64,000 nt of DNA from Dyella sp. GSA-30 (GTDB lineage Bacteria > Pseudomonadota > Gammaproteobacteria > Xanthomonadales > Rhodanobacteraceae), in contig NZ_AP027042.1 in NCBI RefSeq assembly GCF_027924605.1, forward strand, positions 4,069,524-4,133,523. The letters are read 5' to 3'. The first letter of the stretch is position 1, and each line of letters begins with the position of its first letter. The position numbers and the translations under genes were made by a program. Shown here in pieces: positions 1 through 9,107 of the stretch. Below the pieces are notes generated by a model. That model searched no databases. It was given only the letters and a program-made list of their open reading frames with translations, and was not told the DNA's origin.

Positions 1-386
1 CCGAACAGACTGATGGTCTTGGCGCCCGGCGTAAAGCCGCCGGTGAACTGCGGGTCCTGCACCGAGCCATTGGCGATCGGCAAGGCACGCAAGGCTTCGA
101 ACGTGTCGGCAAAACCCTGACGATCGATATCCTTGGCGGTAATCGTGGTCTGCGGCGACGGGCCTTCGATCTGCGCACGCGGAATCAGGGAGCCCGTAAC
201 CTGCACGGCCTCCAGCTTCTTGACCTTCTTGTCGTCGGCGCTGCTCGTGGTGCTGCTGTCATCCTGCGTGGCGGTCTGGCCATTGCCGGCAGGCGGTTGC
301 GCCGGCGGTGCATCGCCAGCCAGGGCCTGCGCAATGGACAACGCCAGGATGGACGTTGCAAATGCGTATACGAATTTCGGTTTCAT
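1..386 (-). CDS. TonB-dependent receptor, N-terminal part (cut by window edge)
   Basis: The first 128 codons of an outer-membrane TonB-dependent receptor; the rest lies beyond the left edge. The protein opens with a signal peptide (MKPK, then FVYAFATSILALSIAQALA, cleavage near ALA-GD). A Pro/Gln and Ser/Thr-rich linker follows, then EAVQVTGSLIPR, which has the look of a TonB box leading into the plug domain (TTITAKDIDRQGFADTFEALRALP). It sits 167 bp downstream of two GH92 mannosidase genes on the same strand, so it probably imports the oligosaccharides they release or trim. Receptor class is clear; the substrate is inferred from context only. Confidence 0.85.
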   Translation of the reverse strand, partial: MKPKFVYAFATSILALSIAQALAGDAPPAQPPAGNGQTATQDDSSTTSSADDKKVKKLEAVQVTGSLIPRAQIEGPSPQTTITAKDIDRQGFADTFEALRALPIANGSVQDPQFTGGFTPGAKTISLF

Positions 387-553
387 AAAACGACGGTACT
401 CCCCAATAACGTGTCGAAAAGGCCGTCTATGCGACGGCACCACCACGAACAACGTCCTTTTATTGGCCGCAACACAGCGAGCAGCACGATCGAGTCGCAC
501 TACCCAGGGCGTCCCCTGCGGCCTCCAGCTCCTGTCCTATAGCGACCCGGTTC

Positions 554-3500
554 CTAAGATGGATTCCCGAGCCACTCGATTTCTGCAACCACCACGCCAT
601 GCGCGCCTTGCACGTGCCAGCGGTAGTAGCTGTAGTTCCCCGGATGGGCGACCCCGAAGGCACGCGTCTGTCGACGCCATGCGAACTGCTCGCCCTGCCG
701 CTTGTCGATCACCGTCCAGTGCTTGCCGTCGGTCGAACCCTCCAACACCCAATCGGAAGGATCGCTACCGGCCTTGGCCGAGGACGTCAGCGTGTACATC
801 TGCACCTGTTGCGCGGCGGGCAGCTGCAACCGCACCTCGCCGTTCTTCAGACTCGCTTCGGTATCGGACGTGTTGTCGCTGATCGCCTTGGCCGCGGCGG
901 CATCGCCATCGACTGTGACCTGCGCACCGCTCACATCGGCAAGGTCGGTCATCGGCGACGGAGCGCCGTTGCCGTTAGTCAACGATGGCAGACGAGCATC
1001 GTCACCGGTGCCCCAACGCGATGGCGTCGGGCCCATGTCAAACACCAGGTGCGCGCCGTGGGCCAAGTCATCCTGGCCGATCCAGGTCTTGTCGTAAGGT
1101 TTGCCGTTGAGCGTGACGCTCTGGATATACCGGTTGCGATCGCTGACCTGAGGTGCATCGATCACAATCTCCGCACCGCCTTGCACGTGAATCTGCATAT
1201 GCGGGAAATACGGTGCGCCGATCGCATAGGTCGCCGTGCCGGCACGCAGCGGATAGAAGCCCGCCGCACTGAACACCCACCAGCCCGACATCTCGCCGTT
1301 GTCCTCGTCGCCCGGATAACCCTGGCCGATCTCGCTACCCACATACAGACGCGACAGCGCATCGCGCACCTTATCCTGCGTTTTCCACGGTTGGCCGGCG
1401 ACGTCGTACATGTAGAGGATGTGATGCGACGGCTGGTTGCTGTGGCCATACTGGCCCATGCGCACGTCGCGCGCTTCGAGCATCTCGTGGATCACGCCGC
1501 CGTATTCGCCGACGTGGAAGTAGCCCGGCGCACCGAAAAATGCGTCGAGTTTCTTGGCCAGGCCGTCGAAACCACCGTACAGATTGGCCAGGCCCTGCCC
1601 ATCCTGCACGCCGCTGTCGAAGGCCATGTTCCATGCATTGGTTTCGGTATAGTCGCCACCCCAGGCAAAAGGATCGAAGTTCTTGGCGTCGATGCGCCAC
1701 TGACCATCGGGTTTGCGTCCCATGAAGAAGCCGGCGTCGCGATTGAACAAACGCACATAGTTGCGCGCACGGCTGCTGAAATAGCGCGCGTCATCGGCGT
1801 AGCCGCGATAGGTATCGCCGGGCACGGGATGTTCGGCGAGGTTCTTCGCCAGTTCGGCGATGCCGAAATCGTTGAGGTAACCGGCCATCGACCACGACAG
1901 GCCTTCATCGGTCGAGTTATCGGTATAGCCGGTAAAGATCGAACGCTGCACGCCCTTGCGCCCGGCGCCGGCGATATCGCTGACGACGGTCGCATCCTTC
2001 AGGGCCGCCTGATAGAACGAGCGCACGTCGAAACCATGGATGCCCTTGTTCCAGGCATCGGCAAATGCCACGTCCGCACTGGTACCGACCATCAGGTCGG
2101 CATAGCCGGGCGACGACCAGCGCGCGATCCAGCCACCGTCACGGTACTGCTGCACGAAACCGTCGATCAAATGGGCAGCGTCATGGGGCGTGAGCAAGGT
2201 ATAGGCCGGCCACGCGGTGCGGTAGGTGTCCCACAGACCGTTATTGACATACGGCTTGCCCGTGACGATGCGCGCACCCGTCTTCGTCGGCGTGTTCTCG
2301 CCCGTCGCTGAGGAGAACGGACTCGCATAGCGATAGTCCGGCTTCGCTGCGGTACCGACGTTTTCGAACGCCTCGTTCGGATACATGAAGAGGCGATACA
2401 GATTCGAATAGAGCACGGTCTTGTCGCGGCCGCCGGCACCGGGGATCTCGACAATGTTCAGCAGCTTGTCCCAGCTAGCAGCCGCGGCGGCCTGCACACC
2501 TGCAAAGGTCGCGTCGGCAGGCAACTCCATATCGAGATTGTGCTTTGCCTGATCCACGCTGATCAGCGAAGTCGCAATGCGCATGCTCACGGTCTTGTTC
2601 GCATGCGTATCGAAGCCGAACCAGGCCGCGACATGGTCCCTGCCCTGCCCGGTCAATCGACCGCTTTCCTTGACCGGCTGATCGAACACGGCATAGAAGA
2701 ACATGCGCGTCGCGCCGGTCGACAACTGGCTGGCAACATCCGAGTAACCGCTGATGCTCGCATGCGCGGCATCGAGCTCGATGCCACCCTTGTCGTTGCG
2801 GTTGTCGAATACCAGCTGCGAACGGTCGCCGGCAAAGCTGAATTGCATCATCGCCGCGTGATCGGTCGGCGTCATCCTGGTGACGATGCCATTGTCGAAC
2901 GTGACCTGATAAAGGTCGGCACGCGCGATTTCGTTGTCGTGCGAGAAGCTCATCGCACGCTTGGCGCGGTCGAGCGTCGGCTCGCCGCTGGCAGCGGCCG
3001 CCGGCATCACCTGGAAGGTCTGGCGATCGCCCATCCAGGGGCTGGGCTCGTGGCTGAGCGAGAAGGCTTCGATGCGCGGACGGTTATCCGCGCCATTGTG
3101 GTCCTGGTACTGATACATCCAATCCGAGCTGGCCACCGTCACCGGCGTCCAGAAATTGAAACCATGCGGCACGGTAGCCGCCGGAATGTTATTGCCACGC
3201 GAGAAGTGTGCGTTGGCATTCGTGCCACGCCGCGTATCGACATATTCGTGCGGCGCGAGCGCATCGCCCGGCGCGGTCGATGTCCCCAGCCGGATATCGT
3301 CGATATAGCCGTGAAAGGCCGGACTGCCTGCAGGGGCATCTTCCACCAGTTCGATCGCGGCGATCTTTCGGCCCGCAGCAACGGCACCGATATCGATGTC
3401 CACCATGTTCCACTGATTGCCATGCAGGATGCGCGCATCGCCTTGTGCAGCCGCCTGCGCGGCCGTGCGATGCTGATCGGTCGCGCCCAGGCCGGAGAGA

Positions 3501-3964
3501 CGCTTGCCGTCGGTGAACAACACATCGACCGCCACGTGCTGCGCCGGCGCGGCCGTGTCGTCTTCGACCATGACCGGAAAGATCAGATAGGACAGATGCA
3601 AACCCGAAGCGGCGCTCAGACCTTCGGGCTTGAACAGCGTCGTACGCCGCTCGGCGCGTTGCGCCACCGCGTCCGCGTCGTAGCGCAGCGCGTGCAAACC
3701 GGTAAAACCGGCCCCCGGTTTCGCCGTCAACACTTCGTTCTTGGCCGGACCGGCCACTACCGAAGTACGCCACCCGGCTACTGTCTTTGATGCCAAGGCC
3801 GGCTGGCCGTCTTCGAACGAATCGAAGAACGCGGCCTTCGCCGTCTCGGCATAGGCAGGCAGCGATGGCAACGAGACCAACGCCATGGCGATGCCTAGCG
3901 TCAACGACGACCAGCGCGTGCCCATCCCGGTGTTGCTGTTTTGTAGCTGCAGCCGCTTACCCAT
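554..3964 (-). CDS. GH92 alpha-mannosidase, secreted, with C-terminal discoidin-like domain
   Basis: A 1136-residue family GH92 glycosidase, a calcium-dependent exo-alpha-mannosidase family acting on N-glycans or mannans. The start at 3964 (MGKRLQLQ) is chosen because GGGGAGAG lies 5-6 bases upstream and a signal peptide ending SLPAYAE follows; longer in-frame starts lack this. An N-terminal beta-sandwich (FFDSFEDGQ...) precedes the GH92 core. The family's acidic motif is present as GDEDNGEMSG (about residues 885-894), with HSNQPSHHILYMYD before it. The last ~130 residues (VTVDGDAAAAK... WVLEGSTDGKHWTVID) resemble an F5/8 type C (discoidin) carbohydrate-binding fold, absent from the neighbouring GH92. 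The subsite motif differs from the neighbour (SNQP against DNEP), suggesting a different linkage preference; this is inference. Confidence 0.9.
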   Translation of the reverse strand: MGKRLQLQNSNTGMGTRWSSLTLGIAMALVSLPSLPAYAETAKAAFFDSFEDGQPALASKTVAGWRTSVVAGPAKNEVLTAKPGAGFTGLHALRYDADAVAQRAERRTTLFKPEGLSAASGLHLSYLIFPVMVEDDTAAPAQHVAVDVLFTDGKRLSGLGATDQHRTAAQAAAQGDARILHGNQWNMVDIDIGAVAAGRKIAAIELVEDAPAGSPAFHGYIDDIRLGTSTAPGDALAPHEYVDTRRGTNANAHFSRGNNIPAATVPHGFNFWTPVTVASSDWMYQYQDHNGADNRPRIEAFSLSHEPSPWMGDRQTFQVMPAAAASGEPTLDRAKRAMSFSHDNEIARADLYQVTFDNGIVTRMTPTDHAAMMQFSFAGDRSQLVFDNRNDKGGIELDAAHASISGYSDVASQLSTGATRMFFYAVFDQPVKESGRLTGQGRDHVAAWFGFDTHANKTVSMRIATSLISVDQAKHNLDMELPADATFAGVQAAAAASWDKLLNIVEIPGAGGRDKTVLYSNLYRLFMYPNEAFENVGTAAKPDYRYASPFSSATGENTPTKTGARIVTGKPYVNNGLWDTYRTAWPAYTLLTPHDAAHLIDGFVQQYRDGGWIARWSSPGYADLMVGTSADVAFADAWNKGIHGFDVRSFYQAALKDATVVSDIAGAGRKGVQRSIFTGYTDNSTDEGLSWSMAGYLNDFGIAELAKNLAEHPVPGDTYRGYADDARYFSSRARNYVRLFNRDAGFFMGRKPDGQWRIDAKNFDPFAWGGDYTETNAWNMAFDSGVQDGQGLANLYGGFDGLAKKLDAFFGAPGYFHVGEYGGVIHEMLEARDVRMGQYGHSNQPSHHILYMYDVAGQPWKTQDKVRDALSRLYVGSEIGQGYPGDEDNGEMSGWWVFSAAGFYPLRAGTATYAIGAPYFPHMQIHVQGGAEIVIDAPQVSDRNRYIQSVTLNGKPYDKTWIGQDDLAHGAHLVFDMGPTPSRWGTGDDARLPSLTNGNGAPSPMTDLADVSGAQVTVDGDAAAAKAISDNTSDTEASLKNGEVRLQLPAAQQVQMYTLTSSAKAGSDPSDWVLEGSTDGKHWTVIDKRQGEQFAWRRQTRAFGVAHPGNYSYYRWHVQGAHGVVVAEIEWLGNPS

Positions 3965-4057
3965 CCAGCTCTCTCCCCGTGCGATGCGGCGTCTGCTCTC
4001 CCCAGGCGCCGCATGCGATCGATTCAAATCAGGTGTCAATGAAAATCCGCGCGGTGA

Positions 4058-6466
4058 TCACGAATGCGGTGGCGAGAACGACGGCGGCACATACTTGAGA
4101 TCGCTGCCCCAGCTCGTGTCGGCGCTGCTTTGCAAACTGAAATTCAAATGGCCACCATGCTCGACCACGCTCGCCGGCAGCCAGGGTTTGACATGCGCCT
4201 TGCCATTGAACGTCAGCGCATGCACGAACGGCACATCGGTACCGGCCTGCGGCGCGTCGATCACCAGATCGCCGCCGGCGCGATGCACCACCGCGTGCGT
4301 GAACAAGGGGCTGCCCAGCATCAGCTCGGCGCGACCGGGAATTTCCGGATACATGCCAAGCGCCGACCATACGTACCAGGACGACATCTCGCCAAGATCG
4401 TCATTGCCCGGAATGCCGTCAGGCGTGTTCTTCCACAGCGTGTTCACCACGATGCGCACCGACTCCTGCGTCTTCGACGGCTGACCGGCGAAGTCGTAGA
4501 GCCACGGCGCGGCGACCGACGGTTCGTTATCCAGCTCCGAATGCAGCGGACCGGCCTTGGTCAGCGCCCACTTGCCGCTGTCGTCATGGAAGAAACGATC
4601 CAGGCGCGCGCTGGCTTTCTGATAGCCGCCCAGTTCATCGAACAGACCATGCACGTCGAACGGGATCATCCACAGGTAAACGGCAGCGCTGGCTTCGACA
4701 AAACCATCGTCGGTTTCCGGCTTGAATGCCGGCCAGCTACCGTCCGCGTTGCGGTTCTGGATATAGCCGCCCTCTGGCGTCGCGTTCGGATTGAAGATAT
4801 TGCGCCAATAGCCCGCGCGGGTCAGGAACTGCTTCTCGCCCGCCTTGTCGCCCACCTGGGCAGCAAGCTGGGAGAGCGCAAAGTCCGCGGTGACGTCTTC
4901 GAGCGTTTCGGCCGCACCACCCCAAGCGTGCGACTGCGTCGCGATGTAATGCAGCTTCAGCCACTGGTCCAGCGATGGGCGCTGGCCCACGCACTCCACA
5001 TTGCAACCATCGTCGGAGCTGTCGTGTGCGGTCGGCACGGTGGCCGCCTTGACCAGCGAGGCGTACGCACCCTTGAGATCGAAATCGCGCCCGCCGAACG
5101 CGTAGATATCCGCCAGCGCCGGCACGGCCGGGTCACCACTCATGACGTGGGTGCCACCGCTGTTGTGCGTCCAACGATCCCACTCGCCATCGTTCTGCCT
5201 GGCCTGGTTGTACAGCGACTGTGCGATATCGCTGCCGATCTTGGGATTGATCCAGGTCACCAATTGGAGATGCGAACGATAGATATCCCAGCCTGAGAAA
5301 TTGGCGTATTGGATTTTCTGGCTGCCATCGACGCGATGGGTCTGCTGGTCGAAACCGCGGTACTCGCCGTTGACGTCGCTATAGACGTTCGGATGCATCA
5401 GCACGTGATACAGCGCGGTGTAGAACGTGGCGCGCTGATCGGGTGTACCGCCGTCGACGGCGATACGGCCCAGCGCATCGTTCCACGCCGTGCGCGCCGC
5501 GTCATGCACATGCGCGAGACTCGTGCCCTTGGGGATTTCCGCTTCCAGGTTCGCCTTGGCATTGGCGAGGCTGACATAGGAGATGCCGACGCGGACCGTT
5601 ACCGGCCCCTTGGCCGGATCAAACGCCAGCCATACGCCCGAACCCTTGCCGGGCTCCGGAAAACCCTTGTCGCCGTAACCTGTGCCGCCCTTGGCAGAGG
5701 TCGAACCCGGCTTGACCTGATCGTTCTCCCACGCGCCGACATCGCCGATCGGCTGGTCGAAACTGGCGACGTAGTAAAGCGTGTAGTAGCTGCGCTGGTC
5801 GGCCTTGGCGAGGTAGCCACAGAAGTTGCCGCTGGTGACCGAACCGCTGACCGTGTTGGCCGCCTTGTCGACCTGCACCTGCGAATCGCTCGAGCCGACT
5901 TCGGAATCCGAAGCGCGAATCAGCAGGTTCGCCGGCTTGCCTGCCGGAAAGCTAAAACTCGCCATGCCGCTGCGCATGGCCGCACCCAGTTCGACCTTGA
6001 CGCCGTCGGCCAGCGTCACGCGATAGTCGCCGGCCTTGGCCATCTCGTTGGCGTGCGTGAAGTCGCTGGCGTACGTGCCGTCTTTCAGATCGGCCGACGG
6101 CGAACTCGTCACCGCTTGCGTGATCGGCATGAACGGCACATCGCCGCTGGCACCCGCACAACCAGCGCCGGACAGATGCGTCAGGCTGAAGCCGCGGATA
6201 CGTGTGGCCTTGTACTCGTAACCGCTGGGCGACGCCGTATGCGTGTGCTTGCCGCGCGTGTTTTCCGGACTCCACTGCAGCATGCCAAAGGGCATCACCG
6301 CACCGGGGAACGTATCGCCACCGTTGGTCGTACCGATCAACGGGTTGACGGCGTCGGCGGGGGACACGGCGCTTTGCGCCCATGCACTGCCAGCCATCGC
6401 CAGGGAAACGCTGGCGCACAGAACGAGGGACTTTATCGATGCAACGGAACGGGACATAGGCGACAT
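4058..6466 (-). CDS. GH92 alpha-mannosidase, secreted
   Basis: An 802-residue GH92 exo-alpha-mannosidase, the first gene of the operon. Start at 6466 (MSPMSRS) or 6457 (MSRSVAS); both give a signal peptide ending GSAWAQS, and longer frames add an implausible N-terminus. The core begins at DAVNPLIGTTNGGDTFPGAVMP, the canonical GH92 opening (substrate-site residues, N-terminal sandwich). The carboxylate motif GNDDLGEMSSW is at about residues 687-697, and LDNEPSVAAPWLYDFAGQP precedes it. It is compact, without the extra C-terminal domain of the next gene. The 93-bp gap to the second GH92 and the same orientation support co-transcription towards the TonB receptor. Linkage specificity cannot be read safely from sequence alone. 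Confidence 0.9.
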   Translation of the reverse strand: MSPMSRSVASIKSLVLCASVSLAMAGSAWAQSAVSPADAVNPLIGTTNGGDTFPGAVMPFGMLQWSPENTRGKHTHTASPSGYEYKATRIRGFSLTHLSGAGCAGASGDVPFMPITQAVTSSPSADLKDGTYASDFTHANEMAKAGDYRVTLADGVKVELGAAMRSGMASFSFPAGKPANLLIRASDSEVGSSDSQVQVDKAANTVSGSVTSGNFCGYLAKADQRSYYTLYYVASFDQPIGDVGAWENDQVKPGSTSAKGGTGYGDKGFPEPGKGSGVWLAFDPAKGPVTVRVGISYVSLANAKANLEAEIPKGTSLAHVHDAARTAWNDALGRIAVDGGTPDQRATFYTALYHVLMHPNVYSDVNGEYRGFDQQTHRVDGSQKIQYANFSGWDIYRSHLQLVTWINPKIGSDIAQSLYNQARQNDGEWDRWTHNSGGTHVMSGDPAVPALADIYAFGGRDFDLKGAYASLVKAATVPTAHDSSDDGCNVECVGQRPSLDQWLKLHYIATQSHAWGGAAETLEDVTADFALSQLAAQVGDKAGEKQFLTRAGYWRNIFNPNATPEGGYIQNRNADGSWPAFKPETDDGFVEASAAVYLWMIPFDVHGLFDELGGYQKASARLDRFFHDDSGKWALTKAGPLHSELDNEPSVAAPWLYDFAGQPSKTQESVRIVVNTLWKNTPDGIPGNDDLGEMSSWYVWSALGMYPEIPGRAELMLGSPLFTHAVVHRAGGDLVIDAPQAGTDVPFVHALTFNGKAHVKPWLPASVVEHGGHLNFSLQSSADTSWGSDLKYVPPSFSPPHS

Positions 6467-6890
6467 CACGGACTCAGACGAAGGGGGGAATGCCAAACAC
6501 CGCTCGCGCGGCTTGGCCCTTGGCCGGGTTCGTCGCAAATTCGCCAACATTTTCTGTTGCCATACGACGGTCCCGACTCGGTTGATCCAAGACAACTGAC
6601 ACGCGGCCTCGAGAGGCCCCTGCAACTCAAACGCCTGGCCGCAACCGGGCCGTGTATGCGTGGCCGGAAGCACCCAGACAAAAATTTAGATCGATCCAAA
6701 TTTCGTGCGGAAAAATGTGCGGTTAGGTCTTCTGTAGTCTGGAATGTCCCCGGGAATCGATGGTGGCGATGCGAAAGACGCAGCTGGATAAACACCGTCA
6801 GCCTGCGTGTGGCGGCGACTCTACATCGAAATTTAACGGACGGCTATGCCCCCAAACGATGTTGCGTTGCGGCAACGAAAACGATTGCTG
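6467..6890. other. 424-bp intergenic region upstream of the GH92 operon
   Basis: No convincing gene lies here. It separates the 3' end of the LysR gene from the GH92 operon, both on the minus strand, so it should hold the operon promoter. It contains the 22-bp palindrome described separately and a long leader of about 215 bases between that palindrome and the GH92 start. Short open frames crossing it are cysteine-rich by composition and match nothing. Confidence 0.6.
6682..6703. promoter_or_regulatory. Near-perfect palindrome, candidate operator of the GH92-TonB receptor operon
   Basis: Arms AAATTT-(A)-GATC and GATC-(C)-AAATTT meet at a central CG; ten of eleven base pairs are symmetric, the one mismatch being 6688 against 6697. 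It stands about 216 bp upstream of the first GH92 start in an otherwise GC-rich region, with a further AAATTT half near 6831-6836. Form and place fit a dimeric repressor site (LacI or similar). The regulator is not in this window, and no known consensus is claimed. Confidence 0.55.
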
Positions 6891-7784
6891 TCAAAGCGCC
6901 CGCGTCGGCGCCGCAAAGCAGCCGCGCAGAAAGTCAGCGAAGGTGTGGATCAATAACGAGGTTTGCCGGTGTTGCGGATAGACCGTATGTACAGCAGCCA
7001 CCGGCGGTCGCCATGCATCCAGCACGGTGACCAACTTCCCCGCTTCGATCGCGGCGCCCACAATGAAAGTCGGTAGATAGGCAATGCCGAGATCTTGAAT
7101 CGCTGCATCACGCACCAGTTCACCGTTGTTCGCACGCATGCGTCCGTTCACCGTGATACGCGTTGGCGACGCACCGCCAAACAACCATTCGACGTGGCGG
7201 CCGTGCCCGTAAAGCAGACAGTCGTGCGTGGCCAGATCAGCCGGATGCTCCGGCGCACCATGCCGCTGCAAATACGCAGGGCTGCAACACGTAACGATCG
7301 TCATCGGTGCGATGCTGCGCGCGATCAGCGACGAATCGGCCAGGCTGCCGATGCGCACGGCGAGGTCGTAGCCTTCACCAAGCAGATCGACTGTGCGATC
7401 GCTCAAGTCGAGTTCAATCGATACCTCAGGATAGGCCACGAGGAACTTCGGTATGACCGGACTAAGGTGCATCGTGCCGAACGACATCGGCGCGGTAACG
7501 CGCAGCCTGCCGCGCGGTATGCGATTGGTACCGGAAATGCGCTGCTCCAGACCGTCGACATCCTGCAGGATGCTGCGTGCCTGTTCTTCGTAAGCACGCC
7601 CCAGGTCGGTCGTGCGCAAATGCCGCGTACTGCGCGTCAGCAGCCGCACGCCCAGGCGCGCTTCCAGCGCCATGATGCGTTTACTCAGGAACTGCTTCGA
7701 TAGCCCCGCTTTTTCGGCCGCGGCCGTAAAGCTCCCCGCATCAACAACCTCGATAAACAGCCGCATGTCTTCGAGCTGGCTCAT
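6891..7784 (-). CDS. LysR-family transcriptional regulator (CrgA/DmlR-like)
   Basis: A 297-residue LysR regulator. The start at 7784 (MSQLEDMRLF) is set by a GGAG six bases upstream and by the position of the winged helix-turn-helix (FIEVVDAGSFTAAAEKAGL-S-KQFLSKRIMALE, residues ~8-45); upstream in-frame starts only add junk. The C-terminal two-thirds is the substrate-binding fold (RLRVTAPMSFG..., ELDLSDRTVDLLGEGYDLAVRIG). The gene is divergent from DoxX and pirin genes with 124 bp between starts, the usual arrangement for a LysR protein controlling the neighbouring operon. By analogy with E. coli YhaJ, which acts on a DoxX-like gene and neighbours pirin yhaK, a redox or electrophile signal is possible, but this is inference. 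Confidence 0.88.
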   Translation of the reverse strand: MSQLEDMRLFIEVVDAGSFTAAAEKAGLSKQFLSKRIMALEARLGVRLLTRSTRHLRTTDLGRAYEEQARSILQDVDGLEQRISGTNRIPRGRLRVTAPMSFGTMHLSPVIPKFLVAYPEVSIELDLSDRTVDLLGEGYDLAVRIGSLADSSLIARSIAPMTIVTCCSPAYLQRHGAPEHPADLATHDCLLYGHGRHVEWLFGGASPTRITVNGRMRANNGELVRDAAIQDLGIAYLPTFIVGAAIEAGKLVTVLDAWRPPVAAVHTVYPQHRQTSLLIHTFADFLRGCFAAPTRAL

Positions 7785-7908
7785 TGTCAACTCCATGGCG
7801 ACAGTGTCGCGCATTCTACGTGGTTTATCAGCCCCTGGGGCGACATTAGCATGTGCTTCAACAGATCCGCCGGACATCCCGGCCCCAGACACCAAGGACA
7901 CCGCGCTC

Positions 7909-8319
7909 ATGAACACTCGCAACCTGCCAGCCGTCGCCCTCATCGGCCGCGTATTGCTCTCCACCCTTTTCCTGATCAGCGGCTTCGGCAAACTTGCCGC
8001 ACCCGCAGCGACCAAGGCTTACATCGCCTCCGCTGGCCTGCCCTTGCCAGACCTGGCCTATATCGTGGCGGTCATTGTCGAAGTGGGCTTCGGCCTGGCG
8101 CTGCTGGTGGGCTATCGCAGCCGCATCGTCGCTACGGTCATGGCGCTGTTTACCCTGGCTGCCGCCTTCGGTTTTCACGCTCACTTCAATGACCTCAATC
8201 AGCAGATTCATTTCCTGAAGAACTTCGCCATCGCCGGTGGCCTGTTGCAGATCGCAGCGCTTGGCGCAGGCGCCTGGACCATCGATGGCCTGCTTGCACG
8301 TCGTAGCACTTCGCACTGA
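7909..8319 (+). CDS. DoxX family membrane protein
   Basis: A 136-residue integral membrane protein of the DoxX family. The start at 7909 (MNTRNLPAVALIGR) has AAGGA about ten bases upstream; the longer frame overlaps the divergent LysR promoter. Four hydrophobic segments are visible (VALIGRVLLSTLFLISGFG, LAYIVAVIVEVGFGLALLVG, IVATVMALFTLAAAFGF, FAIAGGLLQIAALGAG), with the family signature LISGFGKL at the end of helix 1. It is followed after 38 bp by a pirin gene. DoxX-like proteins associate with quinone or thiol redox processes in several bacteria; no precise reaction can be assigned here. Confidence 0.88.
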   Translation: MNTRNLPAVALIGRVLLSTLFLISGFGKLAAPAATKAYIASAGLPLPDLAYIVAVIVEVGFGLALLVGYRSRIVATVMALFTLAAAFGFHAHFNDLNQQIHFLKNFAIAGGLLQIAALGAGAWTIDGLLARRSTSH

Positions 8320-8357
8320 TCGATCCAAACCGATACTTACTTATTACGGAGAACGCC

Positions 8358-9080
8358 ATGTTCGATATTCTCAAAGCCAATGCTCGCGGCGTCGCCAATC
8401 ACGGCTGGTTGAATTCACGTCATAGCTTTTCGTTCGGCCACTACTACAACCCCGAACAGATCGGCTTTTCCGACCTTCGCGTGATCAATGACGACCGCGT
8501 CGCACCGGCGCAGGGCTTCGGCCAGCATCCGCACCGCGATATGGAAATCTTTTCCTATGTGCTCGAAGGCAGCCTGGAACATAAGGACAGCATGGGCACC
8601 GGCTCGGTGATCCGCCCGGGCGATGTGCAGCTGATGAGCGCCGGTAGCGGCGTGACGCACAGCGAGTTCAATCACTCCAAGAACGAGCCGGTGCACTTCA
8701 TGCAGATCTGGCTGATGCCCGCGGAGCTCAATGCCGCGCCGCGATACCAGCAGGAGCATTACGCCGATGAAGAAAAGCGTGGTCGTCTGCGCCTGATCAT
8801 TTCGCCGGATGGTGCGGAAGGTTCGCTGAAAGCGCGTCAGGATGCGCGTGTTTATGCCGGCTTGTTTGATGGTACGGAATCGGCCACGTTGACGTTGCAG
8901 GCGAACCGCTACGCTTATATCCAGGTGGCTCGCGGCAGCGTCACGGTGAATGGGCAGCGCTTGAATGAAGGTGACGGCGCGCGTGTTCGCAAGGTCAATA
9001 GTTTGAGCTTCAGTGATGGCGATAAGGCCGAGGTGCTGGTGTTTGACTTGCGGCCGAATGAGTTGCCGCAGATGGGGTGA
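8358..9080 (+). CDS. Pirin family protein (YhaK/quercetinase-like bicupin)
   Basis: A 240-residue pirin: two cupin barrels with the N-terminal metal site. The ligands are visible in QHPHRDMEIFSYVLEGSLEHKDS (residues ~55-77) and GSGVTHSEFNH (~96-106), giving the His-His-His/Glu set expected for Fe binding. GGAG stands seven bases before the ATG. Some pirins have quercetin 2,3-dioxygenase activity in vitro, others act as redox sensors; E. coli YhaK is the nearest well-known type. Co-transcription with doxX, and the divergent LysR gene, suggest an oxidative or electrophile stress role (inference). Confidence 0.9.
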   Translation: MFDILKANARGVANHGWLNSRHSFSFGHYYNPEQIGFSDLRVINDDRVAPAQGFGQHPHRDMEIFSYVLEGSLEHKDSMGTGSVIRPGDVQLMSAGSGVTHSEFNHSKNEPVHFMQIWLMPAELNAAPRYQQEHYADEEKRGRLRLIISPDGAEGSLKARQDARVYAGLFDGTESATLTLQANRYAYIQVARGSVTVNGQRLNEGDGARVRKVNSLSFSDGDKAEVLVFDLRPNELPQMG

Positions 9081-9107
9081 GTTTTGGGGTGGCACGAAGA
9101 TCAAGAG

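Noticed and set aside
599-2311. Plus-strand open frame of 570 codons opposite the larger GH92 gene
   Set aside because: Arg/His-rich composition of an antisense shadow, no motif; the minus strand carries a clear GH92 protein.
6760-6981. Cysteine-containing 73-codon frame upstream of the LysR stop
   Set aside because: Overlaps the real LysR coding sequence on the other strand and has no ribosome site or known motif.
7612-7908. N-terminal extension of the DoxX protein
   Set aside because: The extension overlaps the divergent LysR gene and promoter; MNTRNLP at 7909 has a ribosome site and begins the first membrane helix.
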